Shown: one piece after another, positions 21,817 to 32,580 of the stretch
How the letters are laid out: each line of letters starts with the position of its first letter
How positions within the stretch are numbered: the first letter of the stretch is position 1
Assembly (NCBI RefSeq): GCF_030272615.1
Contig: NC_081412.1
Coordinates: forward strand, 477,747,657-477,811,656
From: Cryptomeria japonica
Lineage: Eukaryota; Streptophyta; Pinopsida; Cupressales; Cupressaceae
Reading direction: 5' to 3'
DNA length: 64,000 bases
Made by a program: the position numbers and the translations under genes
The notes under the pieces: generated by a model
The model's database searches: none
The model's input: the letters and a program-made list of their open reading frames with translations, nothing else
What the model was told of the DNA's origin: nothing

Positions 21817-23721
21817 TTATCCTGTGTACATATAGAGCATAAGCCTAGTCCAGTCATCAGCCAGGAATTGGAACAGTTCCTTAGTGGTGTCGCTTCCCAG
21901 CCCTTCCGAATCAGCCTTATCCTGGTGGAGCAAGCACAGAGAGGTAGCAGACGAGTGCATCACTTTGACAACAAATTTCCCTATCTTGTTAACATAGGAC
22001 TCCATGTGCTCCAGCATTTTCTTAACACCATTTAGATCTTCATAGATAGCATTGCAACTCGAACACTGCACCGCCTCTTCCTTCTCCTCGTCTTCGCGCC
22101 ATCAGAATGTCTACCATCCCCCTCAGAGGTGTGGGGCAAGGAAGTGTTCGAATGAGGGGAGATGTTCTTGATATCCTCCTTGATGGTCTCTGAGTCAGGG
22201 ACATTAGTGCCCAAATTGGAGGAATCTGAGCCCTCTGTGGCCTCCAAATCCTCCTCCCCCTTCTCACTTTCCACTTTCTCATAATCCTCCTCTTCTTCAT
22301 CAACATAATGCTTTCTCACAACCATTTGCTTCATCCTGGATTTGTTTCTATGGGATCTACGCGGGGTGATACCCTCCTCAGCATCAGACTCAACAAGTAG
22401 GATTTTTGACTCCTTTCTGGGTTTCTTGGAGTTGGGTTTTGTAGCAAAAGGGTTGCAATTATTTTTTTCCCCAATTTTGAGGGGGCAAGGGGGGCCTGGT
22501 CAGGGGATTGACAAGGAGTCATCTACTTTTTTGAAGACTTTTTGAGGCCTTTTTAGAGCCTTCAGGGGGACCCAGAATGGAGGGGGTGGGTTGAACCAAG
22601 ATAGGTTTACGGGGGAAAATGGCCTTATGAAAATTGTAAAGCCTAAACATCAACCCCTGGTGGAGGATGGTAAAATTACCCTCTTGACTCATACAATTGC
22701 GCACATCTTTGACAGTAGACTCAAGAGCATGCAGCAGAAAGAAAGGAAAATAAATGGTGTCATGGTTGCGAAAGTGGTTTAACAACGGGAAGTGATAATA
22801 GTAAAACACACCATACCTTCCCTTGAGGGTGAAGTATTTCATTATGATTTTGCAAACCTGATCCCATGGGTAGGATAAAAAAAAAAATTTGAAACCCCCA
22901 CGCATTATGGTCAATTCCTTGACCTTTTTGAAGAAGCGGTTCATGTTGTTTTCATTTGCAACCCTGTTGGTTTTCTTCTATTTCCTGCCTTCGGTGGAGA
23001 GACCTGTAGCCTGGGCAATAACTTCTTCACTGATTTCAAATGAAATGTCCTCCATGACCACCCTCCTGTCCTTCCAACTGTTGACAAATTGCATGGAGAG
23101 ATTTTCGTCGAATCCCTTCATGGCTTCCATGAAAGGGATGTTACCTCCTTCCTTAGCATACATCCAGATGCACGGGTCATTGCGAAAATAGTCATCAATT
23201 ATGTTCGATTCTACCCAAACTAAATCCCCACCCATGCTAGCTTCCTCCAGAGTGAAGTTGAGATACAGCGCAAGCCTAAAAAGAAAAATGCAAAGAGGAA
23301 AACCAGAGTTGGAGTTAAGAGAAAACAAACGGTAATTAGCCAAATTAATGTGCAAGGTGTAATAATGATTATTGGTGTTGTTTCCCAAGGCTTGCATCCG
23401 CCAGCTCCGGGAAGCATGTGAAGGGACACCTCTTGATATCTCTGCCAACTTGCAAAGATCTTCATTATGGCGAGTTTCAAGTTTCTAGTTAATGTAATAA
23501 TTAGGGTACTTGTTGTGATTAATGATCAAAAGATGGCACTCCAACCCATCGACGATGTTGAAATAGATGGTCAGCCAAGTCAGCATCTGGCAGAGAAGGT
23601 GGGGACCACTAAAAACCAACAAGGCAAAGCCCACCCAATTTGAATTTAAATTTTGCACCAGCAACGTAGCATAGAAGTCGGCCCAAAGAAACCTATTGAT
23701 TAAAGGAAAGTGGCACTTCAT
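21817..23721 (-). pseudogene. extra ORF C (ISxExIxxATGL family), downstream of the LINE
   Basis: An unrecognised protein of about 630 residues. From the N terminus: a hydrophobic stretch (F-L-W-A-D-F-Y-A-T-L-L), GGDLVWVESNIIDDYFRND, F-V-N-S-W-K-D-R-R-V-V-M, then ISEEVIAQATGLSTEGRK, the motif shared with ORFs A and B. Next are W-D-Q-V-C-K-I-I-M-K-Y-F-T-L-K-G-R-Y, HFPLLNHFRNHDTIYFPFFL and H-Q-G-L, parallel in order to ORF B. The tail is acidic (DEEEEDYEKVESEKGEEDLE) and ends in a short coiled coil. Breaks: stops near 23485 and 22978 and frameshifts near 22500 and 22080. It starts where the LINE RNase H ends, so it is either a fragment of a gypsy element related to B or an added ORF of the LINE. 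Confidence 0.7.
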
Positions 23722-24250
23722 TGATGGATAGAGGCGATTTTCTCATTCCCAATAAGGTCCTTTTGCTTGTTAGTGAGAGAATCTAGATGCTTCCAGCACC
23801 TCATTCCTTTTATCTCTAGTCTCGTCGGAGCTAGTGAGTCTGCCACCGCATTCACCTCTCTATAGATATGTTGAATTTGAAATTCCTCCAGCCAGACAAT
23901 CATGGACTAGCTATCCTTGATGACATTTTTTATTCTCCAGCTGATCCCTGAAGCGCCTTTAGTGGCCTCAATAATCAATTTAGAGTCCCCTTCAATGATC
24001 AGTCTTTTGATATTGGTGCCAAGGACCAATTTAATCCCCTAAAAAAGAGCAAGGTCTTTAGCCATGTTGCTCAATATGGAGTCAAAATTTCCTGCATAGG
24101 CCAAAACCATGTTCCCCAAGCTGTCCCTGATAATTTTGCCCCTGCCATTAAACCACTATGAGCAACACCATCAAAATTGAGCTTGAGCCAAAGGGGGGGG
24201 ATGATGACCATCTGGTATTAAGCCTCTCCATCTTTTTCAAATTGACATAT
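23718..24250 (-). pseudogene. LINE RNase H domain
   Basis: A C-terminal RNase H domain, as in plant L1 elements that carry one. R-D-S-L-G-N-M-V-L-A-Y-A-G opens it. I-I-E-G-D-S-K-L-I-I-E-A-T carries the central catalytic Asp, and IQHIYREVNAVADSLA carries the C-terminal Asp/His-region signature. Stops occur near 24040 and 23905. The frame ends at about 23718. Confidence 0.75.
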
Positions 24251-25400
24251 TGAAGGAAGCTATCTGGAAAATTCTAAGTTTTAATCCACCTCTGATCAAG
24301 AGCCATAGGGCTAGCTTTCAGTGTTCTCAACTTGCTGATGATGGCATTCTCCCTGAGGTAATTCTGAGCTATGTTAGTCACCATGTCAACCGAGTTGTTG
24401 GTGTCATGGAAAATCCTATTATTTCTTTCCTTCCAGATATGCCAACAGACATGGGGAGGAATGAGTCTCCAAAAAAGTGTGACTGACGGGTGAGCAGAGG
24501 GGCACTTCCAGTTGCTGATAAACTGTTGCAAGTCTTCCAAGAAAGTCCAAGCCAAGTTCAATTTCTATAGAACTTTGTGCCAAACCCCAGAAGCGAAGGG
24601 GCAATGGATAAAGAGGTGAATTATACTTTCCTTAGCATAATTACACATAACACATTTGTTGGTAAGCATAAATCCTCTCCTCTTCAGATTATCAATAGTA
24701 AGGATCTTCTCGTGAAGGGTTGTCCACCAGAAGAAGTTAATTTTAGGGATGAGCTGAGAGTTCCAAACTTCTTTTCAGTTATTGAAGGAAGAAACCAAGA
24801 GATTGTAGGCCGATTTAACATTGAAAAACCCTAAGGGATTCACAATCCAAACAAGTTTATCAGTGTGAGTGAAACAAGGGATCCCGATCCCCTTAAGAAG
24901 GGATTGCAGCTCTTCAACCAAATGAATCCATTGGGGGGTATTTCCCAGACTATCAACAAGCCATAACCAGCAATGGGAGAGAGAGATGTAGTTGATCACA
25001 AGGGAGCCAATCAAAACCTTCAGAGTGATCAGAAGACAATTGAATCGAGAGGAGGCAAGGGGTCTATCACCAATCTAGTTGTCCTCCCAAAATCTAATTT
25101 TCTCACCATTTCCAACTTGCCACTTTAGACCCTGCTTGAGAAGTTTCCTATTCCTAACAAAGTTGTTCCAAATTCTAGACCCAGGAGGGAGCTCATTGGA
25201 AGAGAGGAGGGAGGGGAAGGGGGTGTGGTTGAAGTACTTGGCCCTAAAAATCATGCTCCAGTCCATTTTTTCCTTCATAAGGATCCATTTGATTTTAGTC
25301 AACAAGGTTTTATTCAAATCAGAGATTTTTCTAATCCCAAGGCCACCCATTACCTTTGGTTTTCATACCTTTTCCCAGTTGACTAAGTTGATTCTGGCCT
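24251..25400 (-). pseudogene. LINE ORF2 C-terminal region with zf-RVT
   Basis: MGGLGIRKISDLNKTLLTKI (25350) is the conserved post-RT segment; then W-I-V-N-P-L-G-F-F-N-V-K-S-A-Y precedes the zinc-binding zf-RVT domain (I-N-F-F-W-W-T-T-L-H-E-K-I-L, and C-V-M-C then H-L-F-I-H-C). The final piece is V-C-W-H-I-W-K-E-R-N-N-R-I-F-H, typical of plant LINEs. Broken by several stops and frame changes. Confidence 0.78.
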
Positions 25401-27069
25401 TCTCTTCCAAACCCATCCACAGAAAGCTTCTTTGAATTCTCTCGAGTTTCTCAGCCATAGAATTGGATATCTTGAAAAGAGAGAGAAAGTAGACAGGGAG
25501 ACCTTGAAGAGAGGCCTCTAGGAGCTAGAGTTCACCCGCACTACTCAAAGTTTTTCCAGTCCATCCCGCAAGTTTCTTTTGCATTATTTCTAGGATTGAT
25601 TCCCAAAAGTGGGAGGTGACCTCCTTGGTAGTAAGGGGGAGACCCAAGTAGGAATCAAGGAGATCAGTAGCACTACAACCCAGGATTTGGATAAGTTTAC
25701 CCTGGAGAATTTTGTCTATGTTAAAGAAGTAAACCTTGCTCTTGCAATAGTTAATCAGTTGACCAAAGGCAAGGGCATACTCTTCCAGCAGATGTTTCCA
25801 TTCTTTAGCCTCTATCACAGATGATAGACCGAAAAGGAAGGTGTCATCCATGAATTGTTGCATAACCATAGGAGGGAGTGTGGAAGTAGCCTTTACCCCC
25901 AAGATTCTATTGGTTCTGATCAGATTGGAGAAATTCCTACTCAAGACTTCAACTACCATAATGAATAAATAAGGTGAGAGAGGGTCTCCCTGACGTAGCC
26001 CCTTCCCAGCCTTGAAGAAGCCCCAAGGGGTGCCATTGACAATCACCGAATAGTGAACACTTTCCATCGCCACCCTGATAATATTGATAAATCTTTCCTA
26101 GAATCCCATCTTAGAAAGGACCGCATACAGGAATTTCCAATTAACTTTATCATAAGCCTTAGAGATGTCAAGTTTGAGAGCCATACCTAGGTTCTAACTT
26201 TTCTCCATGGAGTGAATGACCTCATGAGTAGTAATGACAACATCAAGGATCTACCTACGCAGGACAAAACCTATTTGGGAAGGAGTGATGCATTTATCAA
26301 GTAGGGGTTTGATTCTATTGACAATAACTTTAGAGAAAATTTTGTAACAATGAAGGTGTTATTCAACTTCTTCAGGAGTTTACCAGTGCGAATGAAGTCC
26401 CTGGTAGCTTTAGTGAGATCATACTTCATAGTTTCCCAAAAAGTCGGGAAAAAATTCAGGGGGAAGCCGTCAGGACCAGGGATCTTAAAGGCATTCATAG
26501 CGAAAACCGCTACTTTGACTTCTTCTTCAGACACATGGCTCATCAGCAGCTCATTATCAGCCTCATCCATGACTTGAGGAATGAGAGTGAGGAGTTTATC
26601 ACTTATTTCAGTAGGTTCCCTGACCCTATCATTCGAGTAGGCATTTACAAAGTGGAGGGAAGCCCATTGACCAATTTCATTATTCCCCACCACTTCCTCA
26701 TTTTTGTTATTGAGAATGGAACGGATAATGTTCCTCCTTTTAAGCTTTGAGGCCGATCTGTGAAAGAAAAAGGTGTTTCTATCCCCCTCAGTTAACCATT
26801 GGATCTTGCATCTTTGCTTCTAGTAAATTTCTTCTAGATTCATGATTTCTTTCCATTTATGTCTCCATCCCTCCTCCTTAGTATGAGTGTCCCTAGAGGA
26901 AGTCCCCTCTAGGCGGTCCAAATTGGTTTTAGCCTCCTTTTTCCTCTTGAAGATATCCCCAAAGGAAGAGAGACTCCAGGCTTTCACCTCCCTTTTGATA
27001 ATTTCCAACTTTTTAGAAATTTTGAACATAGCCATCCGTTGAATAGGAGAGTTCCACCAGTTTTGTATG
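25401..27069 (-). pseudogene. LINE reverse transcriptase
   Basis: This makes LINE cDNA by target-primed reverse transcription. In order: K-I-Q-W-L-T-E-G-D-R-N-T-F-F-F-H (upstream conserved block), K-I-P-G-P-D-G-F-P-L-N-F-F, motif [15 protein letters not shown] with the first catalytic Asp, KGLRQGDPLSPYLFIMVVE, and the active-site box F-M-D-D-T-F-L-F-G with both Asp retained. Then G-L-P-L and K-L-A-G-W. Stops near 26815, 26190 and 26100 and frame changes make it non-functional. Left of 27069 it continues into the endonuclease across element T. Confidence 0.88.
27065..27069. repeat. target-site duplication of element T (GTATG)
   Basis: GTATG at 27065-27069 is repeated at 39895-39899, directly outside the LTRs. 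The flanks form one continuous LINE reading frame once T is removed. Confidence 0.96.
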
Positions 27070-27853
27070 TGTTTACGGTGAAAATGGATAACAACAATAA
27101 TATTGAAAGACTAAATGAATTCAACCACAAAACCCTAGCCTAACAACAACAAAGATCCACCATAACATATGAAGATTACCTAAGACAATGCAAATCAAAT
27201 GAAATCACAAAGATTATACCATCACATTTCCAATAGGGTTTGAATCTCCATTCTTCCAATCTCCATTGATCTTGTTTGATATATTTGCTCTCAGATTTTA
27301 TATGTGCACAAGAGCTCAACAAATAACGGAAATGTTGTTGCAAGTAGGCTTGATCGCATATGAATGTTCGAAAGCGTAATATAGTCCAGTCGTAAGCGAG
27401 GGTTGATAATGAAGGAAGCATCTCCTTATATAGAAGACACTATATGAAATGGAGGGACAAGATTGAGAGGTGTAAAAGATAAATGGTCAGCTATGATTAA
27501 AGGGTAGGTAGAGAAAATAATAAAATAATGAGAGGGTAGGTAGTGTAGGAATTAAGAGATGAATGACATGTGTCATAAGTAGAAAAGGCTAATGAATTAA
27601 TTTATAAAATAAAGATTTATTTAATTAATAGAGGAAGTGGGATCAATTAAATAAATAAGATGTTTATTAATTTAAGAAAAGGATAATTCAAATAAATAAA
27701 TGTATTTATTTAAATGAGAAATAAGGCTAGAAGAGGATAAATGAATTAATTAAATAAATAAAGATTTATTTAATTAATAGAAAAATTAGGCTAAAGTAAT
27801 TAAATAAATAAAGATATTTATTTAATTAGACTGGACAATTTTAGATGTCTACA
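27070..27853 (-). repeat. element T 3' LTR
   Basis: This is 784 bp. On the - strand it runs TGTAGACATCTAAAATTGTC...CCGTAAACA. It has a series of AT palindromes in U3 (27600-27835) and a TATATAAGG box at 27426-27432. The other LTR lacks about 35 bp of the palindrome region. Confidence 0.95.
27590..27835 (-). repeat. array of AT-rich palindromes in U3
   Basis: Five or so inverted repeats of 25-35 bp occur in a row. The clearest has a perfect 14-bp arm TTAATTAAATAAAT, loop AAAG and the complementary arm (near 27742-27775). Others centre near 27620, 27660, 27705 and 27810. The right LTR has the same series at 39665-39860, with one unit lost. Confidence 0.85.
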
Positions 27854-27871
27854 TTTTGCCCCTCTTTGAGA
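27854..27871 (-). other. element T polypurine tract
   Basis: On the - strand TCTCAAAGAGGGGCAAAA directly precedes the LTR start TGTAGACATC. It is almost the same as the tract of the left-edge element. Confidence 0.9.
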
Positions 27872-28358
27872 CAATGCAGCTTGTCGCTTTGTTTCAAAGA
27901 AGATAATATGAACTGATACAAAGTTGCCCCAAGATGGGAATGATATGCCCCCTTGAGAGATTGGATGAAAATGTCTGAAAAGATCGCAGACAATCTCTCG
28001 ATAAGAAAGAAAGGCTAGAATGGACTGACCGGATAGAGTGACAGAGTCACGAGATAATGAAGACTGACTCGAGAAATGAGGGCTAGGGCTAGGGATAGGG
28101 TAGTCTGTAAGATAGACCACGAGGGGTAAACATCCTCATTGTCATCCATACATCAAAGAGATCAGAGTGCAGAGAGAGAATAAAGCAGCACCAATCAGCA
28201 ATGATGGCATTGGTGCATAGATTCAATCACGTTCACCGATTTCAGAGGCCAGCAGATGCAGGAGAGCCGGTAAGGACCACAAAACCTCCTTGTACTTTGT
28301 CGCAATAAATGTTGTCATTAATGCATGCTAGGTAGTGCAATAAATGTGCATTTAGGTA
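27872..28358. other. non-coding 3' region of element T
   Basis: No domain-bearing ORF. It contains a simple GGGCTAGGGCTAGGGATAGGG stretch near 28080, which resembles telomere-like sequence but is too short and imperfect to call. Confidence 0.4.
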
Positions 28359-28650
28359 ATGTCAAAAAACACTCAGGCACGTCTGTGTTGGTGCCAGGCA
28401 CGTCTAGGTTGGCTAGGCGTGTCTATGTTTGTGTTAGGCGTGTTTGTGAATGAAATGGTGTCTATGTCAAATGCGAGTGTGTCTGCATTGTGCAGGTGCA
28501 TTTACGCTATGTGGGCACATCTGTGCAGAGTAGGTGTGTCTATGCAGAGTAGAGGCACATTTGTGTATTTAAGGCGCGTCTGTGTATTTCAGGTGTGTTT
28601 ATGCAATATGTAAGCATGTTTATGTCATGAAGGCGCGTTTATGTCTTCTA
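28359..28650. repeat. degenerate repeat of GGCGYGTCTGTG
   Basis: About ten imperfect copies of GGC(A/G)(C/T)GT(C/T)T(A/G)TG spaced 20-35 bp apart, for example GGCACGTCTGTG, GGCGTGTCTATG and GGCGCGTCTGTG. The reverse complement CACAGACGCG recurs in the leader at the other end of the element (37405-37555 and 38760-39020). Confidence 0.75.
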
Positions 28651-28652
28651 GG

Positions 28653-29036
28653 CCGAATCGACAGTTCTGTGATGAACATACACTGTCGATTGGATAAGCT
28701 GCTGAGAGGATACACTCAAGTAGGTCCTCTAGGGAAGACTAGGATAGATCGAGGCACTTTGTGATGAGCAGTGAGTACCAAGACATACTACTTTGTGATG
28801 AATAGGGAGTACTAATATGAGCAACACTTTGTCATGAATAGGGAGTGCAATTATGAGCAACACTTTGTGATGAACAGGGAGTGCAAAAACACGTAGTACT
28901 TTGTGATGAACAGGGAGTACCACTAGGATAAATAGAAACACTTTGTGATGAACAGTGAGTGTCACTAGGATAGAGCACCATATGATAAATGTAAGCACTT
29001 AGATAAAAAGCAGCATTTTGTGATGAACAGGGAATG
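28653..29036. repeat. array of eight hairpins with a conserved loop
   Basis: The first has a 10-bp perfect stem (AATCGACAGT at 28656-28665, partner at 28682-28691) and a loop containing TGTGATGAAC. Seven further units at about 28753, 28787, 28824, 28860, 28896, 28937 and 29012 have the loop TTGTGATGAACAGGG or close variants and 4-5 bp stems. Stem pairs vary together: TACT/AGTA, CACT/AGTG, GTACT/AGTAC, ACACT/AGTGT, GCATT/AATGC. The array lies between the PMD ORF and the 3' LTR, a region known to be repeat-prone in Tat/Ogre-like elements. Confidence 0.85.
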
Positions 29037-29085
29037 CCACTATGGCTGACATGATTGATTTACTTGACTGCAGGAGTATCTACCT

Positions 29086-30992
29086 ATGGTGGAGTCACAG
29101 GAGAGATTCCCATCAACTCAGAGTTTTCGAGCAGACCCGACAGTTGATGAGAGAGTAATGATTGAGGCTATGGGCTTACGCCACATTCTGTATGTGCCTG
29201 AGTTTTGGGGGCGAACGTAGGATTGTTGACTGCTTTAGCTGAGAGATGGCACTCTAAAACATGCACATTCCATTTGTCGATGGGTGAGATGATAGTCACC
29301 TTAGAGGATGTTTATAGGATTCTGAGGATATCGATCAATGGGGAGTTAGTACCCTGTGATCGAGATGGAGACGGGGATGCCCTAAGACGAGTATTCTAGG
29401 ATCCAGGATTGGAGATGAGGGCAAGACATGTCGCCTGGGATACCATGACAGCGACAGGTTTGGCTCTACCAGCGGTGCTAGGAGGAGTGATCAGTGGATT
29501 CCTGTGTCCGGATAGGGTGAAATGAGGGTTGGCTGTGGGCTGGAGGAGCACTTTGGAGACACTGGTGACATAGCATACCAGATATGCCTGGGGACTGTGC
29601 GTGCTGGCACATTTGTATTATGAGCTCCATCAGTTTGTATACCATGGATCCGTAGGATTGAGCTACGGAGTGACATTGTTATAGGTGTGGGCTTATGAGC
29701 ATCTGCCAGTGACACAACCGATTCATTTCAGAGGTAGGGACCATGGACACAGTTTTGCTCACTTGTATGATATGATTACATCACAGCCACAGATTGGCAG
29801 GTTGGAGTACTGGTGTTGGGTCATCGAAGAGATTGACACTCTAGTATGGAGGTCATACCGAGAGTGTGAGGAGTGGGAGGATGATGCAGTTGAGATGCCA
29901 TACACTTTCAGGAGTAGGTATTTGATTGGGCAGATGCCCTATGTACTAGAGAGGCAGTTGGTTGACAGAGTGGGCAGGCAGTTTTGTAGGATTCAGTGGA
30001 TGCCACGGGGTTCCGGGATGTATGCTCGGACATTGAAAGATCAGGTGCACTTCAAGCCATTGTTATCATATGATCAGGTCATGATGGAGTTGGTAGAGAT
30101 GATTCCCTTGCCTTGGGATATGTGGCCAGAGATCGAAGATGCAAGGATGGATGCAGAGTATACTGCATATTGGGCTCAGCATCCATTTCCACGGTTGACA
30201 GATCCAGGAGACCTGATAGATGGAGATAGCGGACGGGATGATGATGACGGAGATGGTGGAGGTAGAGGCTGACGGAGGAGGCGGGGTGCAGTAGGAGAGA
30301 GGAGAGTGGCTCCATGGAGAGAGGGTTGAGAGGAGAGATAGGCTCGGGTGGTGAGAGGCCGAGGTGGTTTGCCATTATAGGTGCCAGCAGCACAGGGTCC
30401 CAAACAGGTCCAGGGACAGGGACAGGGGCAGAGACAGGGGTAGAGGCAGCCACAAGAGCAGCCACAGATACATGGACAGGGGCAGCTGCAGGAGCAGCCA
30501 CAGGTATAGGGGGCCGAGGAGGAGGCGGATGAGCTACTGGAGTTGAGGGAGATCTACCAGGGATAGGTAGATGAGATCCAGGATCTCAAATGGGAGAGGG
30601 ATCGACTCAGGAGATAGCTCAGGGACACTGAGCGGGAGAGAGATCAGGCTATCCAGCATTATACTGAGGCTGAGACGGCACTGAGGGCTGGGAGGCAGGT
30701 GGCAGAGGACACAGGGGCCAGATACGCCTATGTTCTGTGGGCAGGGGAGGAGATAGGCTACTGGCGAGACCTATACTATGGGGCAGTGCCACCAAATCAG
30801 CGGGCTAGGAGCTTCTGTAGACCATCGCGGACCACTAAAGGGAGTCAGCGGAGACAGGCTTCTAGTGGTGGGGTTATGGGTCCTCCACCACCACTAGATA
30901 GAGGGGGTAGGAGGGATGATCCTGGGGTGGGTCCTTCCAGGGCTCAAACTCCATCGAGGCCAGGCAGCTCCGAGGAAGGGAGTTCATCATAG
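29086..30992 (+). pseudogene. antisense plant mobile domain ORF of element T
   Basis: The + strand ORF runs opposite to gag. The ATG at 29086 gives a start MVESQERF, then E-A-M-G-L-R-H-I-L-Y-V-P-E-F-W and, after a one-base frameshift near 29205, L-L-T-A-L-A-E-R-W-H-S-K-T-C-T-F with VTLEDVYRILRISINGE: the PMD core. A long conserved C-terminal part follows (A-H-L-Y-D-M-I-T, Y-W-C-W-V-I-E-E-I-D-T-L, QFCRIQWMPRGSGMYART). After 30240 it becomes Gly/Gln-repeat, then coiled coil, then a Pro/Ser-rich end (to 30992). In-frame stops occur near 29397, 29521, 29569 and 29682. PMD proteins act in host gene silencing and repair; the role of the element-borne copy is unknown. Confidence 0.85.
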
Positions 30993-31018
30993 CCTTAGAG
31001 GGCTCCCTATGTATCAGT

Positions 31019-32580
31019 TTTGTACCATTTTGTATGATGATGTAGACACCTTCGGGTGATTGTAGCCATATGATTTTGACATCATTATATCATGACACTT
31101 ATGATTATATATATGAGATGATTCATCTTTGTGGCAGCTATATGCATGTGTACCTATGTGATGAGATGTTTCATGATGTCTTATGATGTATGTTTCTATG
31201 TAATGCTTATGATATGAATGCAAATATGTACATAATGAAAATGCAATATTTTTGTTCTTTTATGTTTTATGTGTTATGCCAATGCAAATGTGAATGTATG
31301 AAATGCAAATGAATATGATAATGCAAAGAACTATTTACATGATGAAAATGTAAGATTGCTAACATGTGTTGTATGCAAAATGTGATGCAATTGTGATATC
31401 TATATGTATGTATGAAATGCTTAATATGTGGTAATGCAGGTGCAACTACATGAAATGCAAATGTTTTTGGTGTGTCATTATACTCAGTCGTGTGATAGCA
31501 AGCTACACAAACTCGAGAAGGACGATTGAAGTCAATCAAGAAAAGGGGGATGGAAGACAGAAGATATGAAAGTGAAAGAGCTTCTTATGTGTTATCATCA
31601 TTGAGCTTTATTATGGCAAAATAGGTTATGACAATCGAGGCATATGTTCGACCCAAAAAGTCATTGTACCCATTTGCATGGAGATAAGACAGTCGCAAAC
31701 AAGGAATGCCCCAGTTCACACTAGACTCTTAGTGTCCTCATATCCTTGGACAAGTCATAGCATTACTATGAGACAATCCACAGACAGCAAAGAAAATAGG
31801 TGACGATACCCCATCCTCGCCTTTCTAGTCAAAGACATCTTGGAGATAGAATCTCTAGTCAAAGACATCCTGGAAAAGATAAAAGACATGTCACCAAAAG
31901 ATAAAATCAAAGAAAACCAAGACTCGACACCAACATCCACTATAGTCCTCAAGTTTAGTGTCTCTTGTCACTTGTATAAGTCTATTTGATTGTGGTCACA
32001 ATGTTTACTTTCACAAAAAGGATAGATAGCACTGAACCATAATGTTCTCTGAGTCTGTTGAAAGATTTAATTTGTTGAATGTCCATTATTGTTGTTGTGT
32101 CTCATCTAAAACTAACTGAATCCATGAAACTAATACTTTATTGCGGAGAAGACAGAACTTTATTGCGGATTGTGATGCAAATGTTGCTTTATTGTGGATT
32201 GTGCGTGGATAGACTAAAGAAAATTGGAAGAAACTGTACTCCTCGAAACATGGATGCTCTCAGTTCCACACCCATCCCTAGATGTAGGATTTGCGTTAGC
32301 CACAGATAGAAGTTGATTTATTATGGATGGAAAGGGGTGAAAAGGAGGAATTATTATGAATGGCTAACCAATCTTGGGTAGATCAATAACAAGCCATGAT
32401 AGGAATGGGTAAGTTTATTATGAATGAAGAGGTTGTGAGTGTGTGAAAAAAGTGAAAGGATGAAAGTGAATCCTGAGGGAGGAAGGAGCAATGTCTCTAC
32501 GCATGGCATTGGTGACCCAGTTTTCACCATGGCACTTGCCCAAGGCCCACCGAAGTGGTTTTCACTGTTGGACGAAAATG
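31019..32580. other. non-coding region between PMD ORF and integrase tail
   Basis: The first 500 bp are packed with ATG-rich imperfect repeats (AATGCAAATG, ATGATG), giving a strongly skewed composition. The rest (31540-32580) shows no recognisable domain on either strand. Confidence 0.5.

Larger units (their letters stand above)
23718..27069 (-). mobile_element. LINE, 3' portion (RT, zf-RVT, RNase H)
   Basis: The downstream part of a plant L1-type LINE ORF2, cut at 27069 by element T. The coding sequence resumes at 39895: removing T and one GTATG copy joins N-F-K-Q-C to I-Q-N-W-W-N-S-P without a frame change. No poly(A) tail or target duplication is visible at the 3' end, which runs into ORF C. 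Confidence 0.88.

Noticed and set aside
28750-29036. CRISPR-like array of 25-bp repeats with spacers
   Set aside because: The DNA is plant, spacers differ widely in length and repeat ends co-vary as stems. It is an element-internal hairpin repeat.
29060-29073. Splice acceptor TTGACTGCAG before the PMD ORF
   Set aside because: Good consensus but no matching donor or evidence of an intron could be seen.
30079-30501. 140-residue - strand ORF
   Set aside because: Shadow of the PMD ORF and its Gly/Gln repeat region.
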